Positions 33,274 through 41,687 of a stretch of DNA of 64,000 bases are shown in pieces (positions within the stretch are counted from its first letter, which is position 1; every line of letters begins with the position of its first letter). The translations under genes and the position numbers were made by a program. The notes beneath the pieces are model-generated. The model saw only the letters and a program-made list of their open reading frames with translations. It had not been told where the DNA came from and did not search any database. The DNA lies in contig CANMQP010000003.1 in assembly GCA_947500035.1 (NCBI GenBank), forward strand, positions 62,001 to 126,000. Direction: 5' to 3'. The DNA is from an uncultured Kiloniellaceae bacterium. GTDB taxonomy: Bacteria; Pseudomonadota; Alphaproteobacteria; Kiloniellales; Kiloniellaceae.

Positions 33274-34941
33274 GTGACCTTGCCACGCAAACATGAAGCC
33301 GATGTTCCGCTGCGATCCGCGGACAGCGTCATGCGTTTGGCGCGGATGGGGTCGTTTCATCCGACGCGATTGTCCTTTATGCAGAGCCTGCTGCGCCGGC
33401 TCGCGCGTGAGGCCTGGCGTTTCGAGCGTGGCTGCTGGGAGATCGACGACAAAGGCGTCGGCCATGCGGTCTACAGCGTACGCGGTCCGGCGCGGGCCTA
33501 TTCTCTGGTGTGTTTTGCACATGATCTGCCCGATGAGATGCGCTCGGACCGGGTCATAGCGACGGCCTGGGACGCGACCTTCGCGCTCTTCGACGGGGTT
33601 CCCACGCAAAACGACATCGACCGCCTGGCGCGGAACGTCCCGAAACAGGAGGCGGGCCGGGTCTCGGATGATGAACTATCACTCTCCCGCGCCAATCGCT
33701 CGGTACGGCTCTTCGAATATGTCGTCGGGTGCCTGGCAGAGGGCCGTCAGCCGGATCGTGCAGAGATTGATGCCGTCGGATACCTGATGCGCACCACGGC
33801 GGTTTACGGTTCCGGCAAGTTCGGGGCCGCCGACAGGGTGAAAATCGCGGGCCGGCCGGAACTGAAGGGGCCCTTCCAAGCCGAGATGCTGTCGGTCTGG
33901 CTGACGCGCAGCTTTACGCTCGATCTGGTCGAGCACATGGCGCGGGTCAGAGGTGGCGCGCAAGCCGTTGCGATCGATCCGGTCCTGCGTCGCCGCTTCG
34001 GGGTGGGCAACTCGACCGGGCTCGGCATGGCGCCCTTTCTGATCAATCATCCCGTTCTGCTCAACAACTGGATCATGGCGCGGGAGGAAGCGCTGGCGCG
34101 GGTGCGTACTCTTGCCGGGGCCGATCGGGACAATGTTGCGGGTTTTCGGGCCGCGCTCGCCCGGGCCACTGAAAATGTTGAGTTGTGGCAATCCGAGCAT
34201 CCGGTACAGAAACAAAAGCTGGCCGGACTCCGCAAAGACCTGGACACACTGACTGTACGTTGCGGAGCCGACGCTAGCTTCACCAAACCACAGCCCTGGA
34301 ACGCGCTTTGGCTCTGGGCAGAAGGCGCGCTCTCCCTCGAAGGTCAGGAGCTTCTGGTCTCGCTGCTGCTTGAGCCGCAAGGCGATCTCGTCGATGATCT
34401 CGCCGATTGCATGGATGCCGATGAGGATGCGGCCTTCCGGATCGACGGCAGCATGACCACGCCGGCCCTGCGCGGCATTCTGGCCGAGCTCTTCGATTGG
34501 GCGCTTGCCGTGGACTATGACGCAGCGCCGAACTGCGCCCGCTTCTGGTATGTGTCGGAAGAAAAGCTCGAACCCCGGCTTGGCGAGCGCGTCAGCGAAG
34601 AGGGGGCGGAATACGAGCAACCGCTCTCGACGGGCCGTGACTCGGCGCAGATGGCGGCTGACCTCGACGACTGGCAGGGGGAGCTCTCCGTGGCGGCGTT
34701 TCTGTTGGCGCATCCGGAGCACCGTCACACCGCCCGCCGCGCCCAGATCGCGGCCCGCTATCCCTACGCGGAGATTCGCGACAATCTCATTTCATCGGAT
34801 CTCATGCCGATCGACCTGCTGCGCTGCAAGCTGTCGTTCTTCGGCGCCGACCGCTTCGATCCGCGCTCGGATCGTTGGGTGCGCATCTGCATGTACCGGG
34901 ATGCGCCTTTCCCCCATGAAATTCTGCAGGCGCCGCAATGA
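33274..34941 (+). CDS. Unrecognised 555-residue protein in the BCCT operon
   Basis: Not recognised. From GTG 33274 (AGGGAAG about ten bases before) it has 555 residues; the frame is open from 33175 but crosses the hairpin at 33179-33210. It is soluble, rich in Trp, Arg and Leu, with no signal peptide or membrane segments. Notable parts are the N-terminal SVMRLARMGSFHPTRLSFMQ, a central GVGNSTGLGMAPFLINHPVL and WNALWLWAEGALSLEGQELL. It overlaps the following DUF3726 gene (ATGA), so the two probably act together. The coding-strand choice is supported by the overlap and by the long uninterrupted frame with typical codon use. Confidence 0.75.
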   Translation: MTLPRKHEADVPLRSADSVMRLARMGSFHPTRLSFMQSLLRRLAREAWRFERGCWEIDDKGVGHAVYSVRGPARAYSLVCFAHDLPDEMRSDRVIATAWDATFALFDGVPTQNDIDRLARNVPKQEAGRVSDDELSLSRANRSVRLFEYVVGCLAEGRQPDRAEIDAVGYLMRTTAVYGSGKFGAADRVKIAGRPELKGPFQAEMLSVWLTRSFTLDLVEHMARVRGGAQAVAIDPVLRRRFGVGNSTGLGMAPFLINHPVLLNNWIMAREEALARVRTLAGADRDNVAGFRAALARATENVELWQSEHPVQKQKLAGLRKDLDTLTVRCGADASFTKPQPWNALWLWAEGALSLEGQELLVSLLLEPQGDLVDDLADCMDADEDAAFRIDGSMTTPALRGILAELFDWALAVDYDAAPNCARFWYVSEEKLEPRLGERVSEEGAEYEQPLSTGRDSAQMAADLDDWQGELSVAAFLLAHPEHRHTARRAQIAARYPYAEIRDNLISSDLMPIDLLRCKLSFFGADRFDPRSDRWVRICMYRDAPFPHEILQAPQ

Positions 34942-35642
34942 GCGATCCAACGATCCAATCCCCGAGCGGGCCAGGAGAGGATGTGGTCGGCGATTGGCGG
35001 GTTTCGCTGGCTGAGATCGATGCCATGGGCCGCAAGGCAGCGCGCGGCGCCGGTTTCAGCTGGGGTATGGCGGAAGAGGCGGGCCGAGCGGCGCGCTGGC
35101 TGGCGGCGTATCGCCTGCCAGGGCCGGAGGCGCTCGTCGCCGTGTTAAACCAGGTTGACGCCGCGGTTCCGGAGCATGCACCCCGTATCGACGATGATGT
35201 CTGGTATTGCAATGCCGAGGCGCTCTGTCCCATTGCGAGCGGTGCTGCACTCTCGGACCGTGCAGAAGCGATTGTTCAGGGCGGCAGCTTTCGTCTCGGG
35301 CCGGTGATCTGGCCGGTTCTGGTAGTTCCCTTTCTCTGCCGCGCTGCCCGTGATCTCGATTGCGCGATGACGCTCAGTGGAGGCGATTTCCTGATCCATG
35401 CCACAAGAGAAGGACCGGTGGCGAGGGACTGGTGGGCCGTGACGATGCCGTTGAGCCGCGAGCTCTTGGTCACACGGACGATGGAATCACCTGGCGAACT
35501 GCGCCGGCCGGGACCCGACGCTCACGTTCTGCCGGTGGCGCTGTGGCGCAGGCTCGACCACTTTGCCCAGCGCACCTATGCGCCGGCAACCGAGGCTTCG
35601 CGCCGGGCGGGCGCAGGGGCCGGCCTGATTGACAGAGATTAA
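34938..35642 (+). CDS. DUF3726 protein
   Basis: 234 residues. The N-terminal VSLAEIDAMGRKAARGAGFS followed by WGMAEEAGRAARWLAAYRLPG is characteristic of DUF3726, a family of unknown function in proteobacteria. No membrane segments. Start overlaps the stop of the preceding gene, and the Ldh2-type gene follows after 14 bases. Function not known. Confidence 0.8.
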   Translation: MSDPTIQSPSGPGEDVVGDWRVSLAEIDAMGRKAARGAGFSWGMAEEAGRAARWLAAYRLPGPEALVAVLNQVDAAVPEHAPRIDDDVWYCNAEALCPIASGAALSDRAEAIVQGGSFRLGPVIWPVLVVPFLCRAARDLDCAMTLSGGDFLIHATREGPVARDWWAVTMPLSRELLVTRTMESPGELRRPGPDAHVLPVALWRRLDHFAQRTYAPATEASRRAGAGAGLIDRD

Positions 35643-35656
35643 AGGAGTTTTCGCCC

Positions 35657-36661
35657 ATGACCGAGAGCGTGACCATGAACCCGGGCGAAATCGAAGCGCT
35701 GGCGGTTGGCATTCTGGAAGCTGCCGGAGCCCGGACAGAAAACGCTCGCCCGCTCGCCCGTGCCATCGCAGCCGCGGAGCGCGAGGGAATCGCCAGCCAT
35801 GGACTGATGTATCTGCCGATCTATGCTGAACACTTGCATTGCGGCAAGGTCGACGGTCAGGCCGTGCCCAAGGTGACCTCTCCGCGGCAGGGGACCGTGC
35901 TGGTCGACGCCGGAACCGGCTTCGCCCATGCTGCTATCGACGCCGGCTTCGCCGAGTTGATTCCCCGGGCGCGCGAGCTTGGCGTCGCTGCGCTCGCGAT
36001 CCATAACTCCTACAACTGCGGGGTTCTTGGCTACCACACGGAACGGCTCGCCGCAGAGGGTCTGGTCGGTCTCGGCTTTACCAATGCACCGGCCTCGATC
36101 GCGCCGCTTGGCGGCAGCCGCCCGGTGATCGGCACCAACCCTTTCTCGCTCGCGGTTCCCGATGGCGAAGGCGGTGCGGCGATCCTGATCGACCAGAGCG
36201 CAAGTGTTGTCGCCAGGTCTGAAGTGATGAAGCACGCCCGTGAAGGCCGACCAATCCCTGAAGGCTGGGCGCTGGATCCTGATGGTCAGCCGACCCGTGA
36301 TCCTGAACTCGCGATAAAAGGTTCGATGGCACCCTCCGGCGGCTACAAAGGGGTCGGTATTGGACTACTGACCGAGGTTATGGCGGCAGCCTTGACCGGC
36401 GCCTATCTCGGCATCGACGCGGCGCCCTTCAGCGGCACCAAGGGCGGTCCGCCACGTACCGGGCAGTACTTCCTTGCAATCGATCCAGCGGCAAGCGCTG
36501 ACGATGTCTTCGCAGAACGGATTACCGCGCTCGCCGGTGCCATCACCGAGCAGCCGGGTGCACGTCTTCCCGGCCAGGGGCGTCGTGCCGCCCGTAAGCG
36601 CCATGACCGCGACGGCATTCAGGTCTCGACCGCGTTGCTCGATAAAATTCGGTCTGGTTGA
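35657..36661 (+). CDS. Malate/L-lactate dehydrogenase (Ldh2) family oxidoreductase
   Basis: 334 residues. The family fold is marked by EREGIASHGLMYLPIYAEHL, with the catalytic histidine in ASHG, and by PVIGTNPFSLAVP, HNSYNCGVLGYH and GGYKGVGIGLLTEV. Members reduce or oxidise 2-keto acids and cyclic imines (malate, ureidoglycolate, delta-1-piperideine-2-carboxylate) with NAD(P). In this operon (BCCT, aldehyde dehydrogenase) a role in catabolism of a betaine or imino acid is possible. AAAGGAG precedes the ATG. Confidence 0.87.
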   Translation: MTESVTMNPGEIEALAVGILEAAGARTENARPLARAIAAAEREGIASHGLMYLPIYAEHLHCGKVDGQAVPKVTSPRQGTVLVDAGTGFAHAAIDAGFAELIPRARELGVAALAIHNSYNCGVLGYHTERLAAEGLVGLGFTNAPASIAPLGGSRPVIGTNPFSLAVPDGEGGAAILIDQSASVVARSEVMKHAREGRPIPEGWALDPDGQPTRDPELAIKGSMAPSGGYKGVGIGLLTEVMAAALTGAYLGIDAAPFSGTKGGPPRTGQYFLAIDPAASADDVFAERITALAGAITEQPGARLPGQGRRAARKRHDRDGIQVSTALLDKIRSG

Positions 36662-36745
36662 TCGCGGTATTGCCGGAACCCTGCGAAAAGCTTCAGGAAA
36701 TCTGCTAGAGTTGAAGGACAAGACTTTAAGCAGGCGTGAAACGCG

Positions 36746-38479
36746 ATGCGGTTGGTGAAATCGGAATCAGACTTTTTGGTCGGAGCTGCTATCGGCTCCG
36801 GCAATGCAGCTTTGGCAGCGGAGCGGGGCGGCGCAGACTTTTTGCTGGCGATTAATGCCGGCCGGCTCAGAAACATGGGGGCGCCATCCATTGCCTGCAT
36901 GCTACCGATTTTGGATGCGGGATCCTTGACCCAGAGCTTTGCTGTAAGCGAGCTGCTGCCACAGTGCAAAGTACCGGTTCTCCTGGGAATCAACGCATGG
37001 GGCGAAAGCTGCGATCCGGCTGAAATTGCCGAGCGTGTGCGATCGAGCGGCTTTGCCGGTGCCGTGAATTTTCCCAGCGGCATGCACTACACACACGCCA
37101 TGCAGCAGCTCTTGTCCCGGGCGGGGCGGGGCATCGAAAAGGAGGTTGAGATCCTGCGGGCTGTTCAGGACGTTGGCCTGACCACTATGTTTTATTGTGC
37201 GACCCGCACCCAGGCACGGCTCGGCGCCGACGCGGGGCTCGATATGGTGTGTTTGAATCTCGGCTGGAATGCGGGCGGTGCGTTTGGTCACCGGATGCGT
37301 GCCTCGATCGAAGAGACCGCCTCCGTGGCCCGAGAGATCGGCCGTTTGATCAAGCGCATTCATCCGGGCGTGGCGTTTCTTCTGGAAGGCGGACCTATCG
37401 TAACGGCAGAGGACCTGGGGCGTGTGACGGCCCGCGCGCCGATCGATGGATACGTTGGCGGTTCTACGATTGAACGCCTGCCATTTGAAGCTTCGGTGGC
37501 CGATCAGATCGACGCCTACCGGCGCGCCAGTAACCGTCGTGTTGCCCTGGATACGGAAAGCGCCAAGCTGGTGACCTGGGGACAGCGCTGCGGCTTTGTT
37601 GGCCGTTCTTCGGCCTTGGTCGCATTTCTGCGCCGGCTCCGGGCACTTGCCGGCGCGCAGACACCGCTGATGATTTTTGCTGAGCCGGGCCTGGATGTGC
37701 GGCCTACTTTGCGTGCTCTTGAAAATCAGAGTGCGCGTGGGAAGAAGAGAGTTGTGGAAATAGATCTTCTTTCCGAAGAATTTCCGGCGGGCGTAGGCCG
37801 CAGGCTCTTCGGCTCGGCGGAGCCTGCCGGCCACAACCTGGGGGCTCTCGCCGACGAGAGTCTCGGTCTCATCGTCATCCGTGCGCCGAGCGCATTGCCC
37901 TCCACCCTTAAGCGGCGTCTTGCGCGCGCCTTGAGTGACGGCAGTTTCCTCGTTCCCGGCAGCCGCCGGAAGGTCCCAGTCCTGCCGCGTGTGGTGCTTG
38001 TATCCGACGATTGGGATCACGGGCGCGACCACGACCATGGGGCCGGTGCGGAACTGGCCCGTATATTGGCCGGTTGGACCTTGCGGGTGCCGCCGCTTCG
38101 GGACCGTATCGAGGACCTCATGGCCGTACTCGATAAACTCTCTGAAGAGCTTGCGCCCGCGTCGCCCGGGCGCAGCGATTTTTCGACTGCAGCACGAAAG
38201 CTTATGACGGCACATACCTGGACCGAAAACGAAGCCGAATTGAAGCGGCTCCTTGGAACTTTAGCCGGCCGGAAGCTTACGCATCAGATTCAGCCAGAAG
38301 AACTGGCCGGCCTACTCGAGAGCGACGATGGAGATGAAGCGGACGCGCGGACGGAAAAACGCCGAGTGGTCGATGCTCTCTGGCGGAACGGATTTCACCG
38401 GACCCGTACGGCCGAGGCGCTCGGGATCTCGCGCAAGACGCTTTACAACAAGATGGCGAAATATGGACTGAAAGGTTAA
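36746..38479 (+). CDS. Regulator fusing a Tm-1/PEP-hydrolase-like TIM barrel, degenerate AAA+ region and Fis-type HTH
   Basis: 577 residues. Residues 1-260 are a TIM barrel of the PEP hydrolase-like/TIM_br_sig_trns family (GAAIGSGNAALAAERGGADF, LLAINAGRLRNMG, NLGWNAGGAFG, LLEGGPIVTAEDL). Residues about 280-480 resemble the central domain of sigma-54 activators (the end reads RVPPLRDRIEDLMAVLDKL) but no Walker A or GAFTGA motif is visible. Residues 535-577 are a Fis-type helix-turn-helix (NGFHRTRTAEALGISRKTLY). Tm-1-like barrels fused to response modules are known; the missing ATPase motifs suggest a ligand-sensing regulator that does not remodel sigma-54. It ends convergently with the next gene, with overlapping TTAA stops. 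Confidence 0.82.
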   Translation: MRLVKSESDFLVGAAIGSGNAALAAERGGADFLLAINAGRLRNMGAPSIACMLPILDAGSLTQSFAVSELLPQCKVPVLLGINAWGESCDPAEIAERVRSSGFAGAVNFPSGMHYTHAMQQLLSRAGRGIEKEVEILRAVQDVGLTTMFYCATRTQARLGADAGLDMVCLNLGWNAGGAFGHRMRASIEETASVAREIGRLIKRIHPGVAFLLEGGPIVTAEDLGRVTARAPIDGYVGGSTIERLPFEASVADQIDAYRRASNRRVALDTESAKLVTWGQRCGFVGRSSALVAFLRRLRALAGAQTPLMIFAEPGLDVRPTLRALENQSARGKKRVVEIDLLSEEFPAGVGRRLFGSAEPAGHNLGALADESLGLIVIRAPSALPSTLKRRLARALSDGSFLVPGSRRKVPVLPRVVLVSDDWDHGRDHDHGAGAELARILAGWTLRVPPLRDRIEDLMAVLDKLSEELAPASPGRSDFSTAARKLMTAHTWTENEAELKRLLGTLAGRKLTHQIQPEELAGLLESDDGDEADARTEKRRVVDALWRNGFHRTRTAEALGISRKTLYNKMAKYGLKG

Positions 38480-39192
38480 GGGGACGCGGGGAAGTCCTGT
38501 TGAGCCTTTAGTGGAGCGGGGCGGCAGACGACGCCATCCAGTGCCTCCGGCCAGAGTGTCTCGTGCGCAACTTCGCTCTCTGCGGCGAGACCCAGGAGTG
38601 GGCCTTTCCAGTCTACCGCCCGGATAGCTTCGAGGACTTCTCGCGCGGCTGCGCCACGCTGGCGGAATGACGGAAAGCCGGCCGCAAAATCGGCCACCGG
38701 AGGGATCACAAATACCGCGTCTGGATTGACCCGGATTGCGGCGCTCGCCGCTTCCGGACTTGCGACCACGGCCAGAACCCGGAAGCCCGATACGCTCAAG
38801 TGACGAAGCCGCTCAATCTCAAGAGTTCGGTCAAGACCGACATCGCCGAGGAGCTGTACAAATTCCTGATCCTGCTGTTCGACTGTAGGCAGGTTTGCGA
38901 TCCAATTGATTCCGGCTTCGCGCAGCCTTTTCGTTTCGGCTTCGGCATTGAAAAAAGGATCGGCGAGAAAGAGCCCCAAAGCTCTCGCTTCCATCTGCCA
39001 TGGCGCGGAGTGCACCTCGGAGATCAAGCCGGACGCGCCACTGTGGTTGGGCAATAGCAGGGCAATTTCGTCCGGCATTCCACTGTCCGAAAATCGGGGT
39101 CTTGCGGTTAGAATGGCGGGCGGTAAAGCGGCTGAACCCCACGAAGACTCGGCACGCAAGGTAATGTTCCAGCTTAAATGATTCCGCAACAT
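38476..39192 (-). CDS. Divergent TIM-barrel protein related to the PEP-hydrolase-like family
   Basis: 238 residues from ATG 39192 (a TTG at 39228 would add 12). It is not obvious by itself, but aligns by eye with the barrels at 36746 and 46011: ARPRFSDSGMPDEIALLLPN matches the [15 protein letters not shown] region, DPFFNAEAETKRLREAGINW matches [20 protein letters not shown], and NLPTVEQQDQEF matches [13 protein letters not shown]-terminal barrel strands are shorter and the HGGP phosphate-like loop is absent. Probably a non-catalytic or altered homologue. The gene faces the ABC operon and overlaps the regulator gene at its stop. Confidence 0.65.
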   Translation of the reverse strand: MLRNHLSWNITLRAESSWGSAALPPAILTARPRFSDSGMPDEIALLLPNHSGASGLISEVHSAPWQMEARALGLFLADPFFNAEAETKRLREAGINWIANLPTVEQQDQEFVQLLGDVGLDRTLEIERLRHLSVSGFRVLAVVASPEAASAAIRVNPDAVFVIPPVADFAAGFPSFRQRGAAAREVLEAIRAVDWKGPLLGLAAESEVAHETLWPEALDGVVCRPAPLKAQQDFPASP

Positions 39193-39228
39193 GGTATGTA
39201 AATTACCCAATATTACCCAAAACCGCAA

Positions 39229-39586
39229 TTAAACCGGCTTGTGAGCAATAATTTTACTCTCCACACTCAAACCAAGGCCAAAAAGGCACTATGGGACGTC
39301 GCCGCGCAAGCCCCGGGACACTCACCCCGAAGCTAAAGACCGGACAATCCCATAAAAAAACGCCGTCCTGCTGGAACGAGACGGCATCGAGGGAGGCACG
39401 AGAGATCATGGTTTCCATGACCTTGATGATGCATTGGCAGTCGGTTTCGCCGGCGTCATTGCTCCGTTGCAGATCTGGCGGCAACTCCAGTCAGAGGAGT
39501 ATCTGTAGCCGCGCCTTTTCTCTTTCTGATCGACAAAATGCAAGCAGCGTCCCTCTCCGGGCCACCCCAACGGGGAGCGCAGACCT
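39229..39586. other. Intergenic control region before the ABC operon
   Basis: 358 bases between the divergent TIM-barrel gene and the ABC operon. It holds a minus-strand terminator-like hairpin (annotated separately), and a sigma-54-like word TGGCAG-N4-TTTC at 39435-39448 that is too weak to call. No gene is supported; short open frames on both strands lack ribosome sites. Confidence 0.5.
39354..39385 (-). terminator. Terminator-like hairpin on the minus strand
   Basis: GCCGTC (39362-39367) and GACGGC (39380-39385) form a 6-bp stem with 12-base loop; on the minus strand it is followed by one G and seven T (opposite 39354-39360). No minus-strand gene lies to its right, so it could end an unannotated antisense leader or attenuate the gene at 38476-39192. 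Confidence 0.45.
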
Positions 39587-40597
39587 TTGAGGAAGTTTAT
39601 CGAACGTCATACCTTCTGGGCGATCGTTATCCTGCTTGTGGCGGGTATCTTTCTTTGGATGATTTTTGCGGTTTGGCCGGACTGGTTGGTCTCGGCGCTC
39701 GGCCGCAAAAAAACCTTTGTGAATACCTTTCTCAACGGCTTGACGCTCGCTGGTCTTTATTTCCTGGTGGCTAGCGGCTTCACCCTCGTATTCGGGCTGA
39801 TGCGCAACGTTAACCTGGCGCACGGCTCCATGTATCTCCTGGGTGCCTACATCGGTTACGAGGCGGCGGAAGCCTCTGGCAATTGGTTCGTCGGTCTCGG
39901 TGTGGCCTTCATCGCGATCGCTGTGACCGGTATTTTGCTGCAGGTGCTGGTGTTCCGGCGGATGGAGGGAGACGATCTGCGCCAGACCCTCGTCACCATC
40001 GGGGTTTCCATCGTGGCAGCGGATCTAATGCTCGCGGTCTGGTCCGGCACGACCTATCAGTTTGCGCCGCCGGAGTGGCTGTTCGGAGCTGCCGAGCTAC
40101 CGATCATCTCGACCATCCGCTCATCAGGGCAAGAGGTTTTCATCAAGTATCCGGTCTACCGCCTGGCTGTGCTGGGGGTTGCCATCGCGGTCGGCATTGC
40201 ACTCTGGCTGTTTCTTAACCGAACGCGTATCGGCATGATGATTCGCGCCGGCGTGAACGACCGCGACATGCTGGCGGCGAGCGGGGTCAATGTGCAACTC
40301 GTCTTCGCGCTGGTCTTCGCCATTGGCGCAGGGCTTGCCGGTTTCGCCGGCGTGATCGGCGGCACCGCGCTCTCGATCGCGCCGGGGGAGGATATCCGCT
40401 ATCTGCTCGCGTCGCTCGTTGTCGTAATCGTCGGCGGTATGGGCTCGGTGCCCGGCGCGGCCATAGGCGCACTTCTGATCGGTTTGGCCGAGCAATTCGG
40501 GCTGGCTTACTTCCCGACCTACGGCGTTGTCCTGACCTTTCTGATCATGGTCGTGGTGCTCGCGGTACGTCCCCAGGGTATCATGGGGAACAGCTGA
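39587..40597 (+). CDS. Branched-chain-type ABC transporter permease (LivH family)
   Basis: 336 residues starting at TTG 39587, with GGGGAG about ten bases before. Eight or more membrane helices; the N-terminal NTFLNGLTLAGLYFLVASGF and FGLMRNVNLAHGSMYLLGAY, plus the GGMGSVPGAAIGALLIGLAE loop, are standard LivH features. The first about 30 residues form an extra helix. First gene of a permease-permease-binding-protein-ATPase-ATPase cluster. Substrate unknown: this family carries branched-chain amino acids, urea, aromatic acids and others. Confidence 0.88.
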   Translation: MRKFIERHTFWAIVILLVAGIFLWMIFAVWPDWLVSALGRKKTFVNTFLNGLTLAGLYFLVASGFTLVFGLMRNVNLAHGSMYLLGAYIGYEAAEASGNWFVGLGVAFIAIAVTGILLQVLVFRRMEGDDLRQTLVTIGVSIVAADLMLAVWSGTTYQFAPPEWLFGAAELPIISTIRSSGQEVFIKYPVYRLAVLGVAIAVGIALWLFLNRTRIGMMIRAGVNDRDMLAASGVNVQLVFALVFAIGAGLAGFAGVIGGTALSIAPGEDIRYLLASLVVVIVGGMGSVPGAAIGALLIGLAEQFGLAYFPTYGVVLTFLIMVVVLAVRPQGIMGNS

Positions 40598-40600
40598 GCA

Positions 40601-41632
40601 ATGGCCGATCTCTCTCTCATCGCAGGCAAAAGCCGGTTACCGAACATTCATCCCGCGGCGCTGGTCGCCGCAGTCTTTTTGCTCTTTTACCCGGCTTTCG
40701 CGTCCAATTTTTTCATCTTCCAGGTCGGTGCCTATACGCTGGTGCTCGGCACAATCGCCTTGTCGCTGATGATGTTGGCCGGTTACGGCGGGATGGTCAG
40801 CCTGTCCCAACTGACCGTGGCTGGCCTTGCGGGTTATCTCATGGCGATTCTTGGGGAGAATTCGGTCGGGGTCATGGGGCTGGGCTGGCCCTGGTGGCTC
40901 ACGGCTCTGACCGCAATTCTCGCAGCCTCGGTCTTCAGTGCGCTGATCGGGGCGATCTCGGTTCGGACCGAGGGCATTTACACCATCATGATCACTCTGG
41001 CGATTGCCGTCGCCTTTTTCTATTTCGTCCGCCAGAACTACGTCATTTTCAATGGATTTACCGGCTATGCGGGTGTTGAGCCACCGGTGCTCTTTGGCAT
41101 CTATTGGCGTGACCCCACGCCCTTCTATTACCTGAGCCTCGCGGTTGCGGCCTTCTTCTTCTTTGCAGTGCTTTACGGCGCCCGCTCGACCTTCGGCCTT
41201 AGTCTGCAGGCGATCCGCGATAACCCCAGGCGCATGCGCGCGATCGGCTACGATGTCACTCTGCACCGGATCTTCGCCTATTGGCTGGCTGGTTTGATTG
41301 CCGGAACCGCCGGAGTTCTGATGGTCTGGTTCAACGGTCGCATCTCGCCGGGCTCGGTGGGTGTCGATATCGTCATCGATATTCTGGTCATCGCGGTGGT
41401 CGGTGGCATGCGCCATCCGATCGGACCCTTCATCGGTGCGCTCGCTTTCGTTCTCTTGGAAAACTTCGCCATCGATCTAATCGACCGGGAGCGCTTCAAC
41501 ACGGTCATCGGTCTTGCTTTTCTACTGGTCGTTCTCTTTTCACCGGACGGCCTGCTCGGGCTTTGGATGCGTATCAAAAACGCGCTGAAGCTCAAGCGAC
41601 GCACACTGCCGGAAAGCGGCGGTGGGCAGTAA
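40601..41632 (+). CDS. Branched-chain-type ABC transporter permease (LivM family)
   Basis: 343 residues. Helices and motifs of LivM: LMMLAGYGGMVSLSQLTVAG and RDNPRRMRAIGYDVTLHRIF, the latter being the ATPase-contact loop, and GGMRHPIGPFIGALAFVLLE near the end. It starts 3 bases after the LivH-like stop. Partner of the preceding permease in the inner membrane. Confidence 0.88.
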   Translation: MADLSLIAGKSRLPNIHPAALVAAVFLLFYPAFASNFFIFQVGAYTLVLGTIALSLMMLAGYGGMVSLSQLTVAGLAGYLMAILGENSVGVMGLGWPWWLTALTAILAASVFSALIGAISVRTEGIYTIMITLAIAVAFFYFVRQNYVIFNGFTGYAGVEPPVLFGIYWRDPTPFYYLSLAVAAFFFFAVLYGARSTFGLSLQAIRDNPRRMRAIGYDVTLHRIFAYWLAGLIAGTAGVLMVWFNGRISPGSVGVDIVIDILVIAVVGGMRHPIGPFIGALAFVLLENFAIDLIDRERFNTVIGLAFLLVVLFSPDGLLGLWMRIKNALKLKRRTLPESGGGQ

Positions 41633-41687
41633 CCGGGATCAGGCAGATTCGCCCGAACACGGTCAACCCACAATAGGGAGGAACAAA

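Noticed and set aside
39435-39448. Sigma-54-like word TGGCAG-N4-TTTC upstream of the ABC operon
   Set aside because: The -12 element lacks the conserved GC, and the neighbouring regulator appears to lack a working ATPase.
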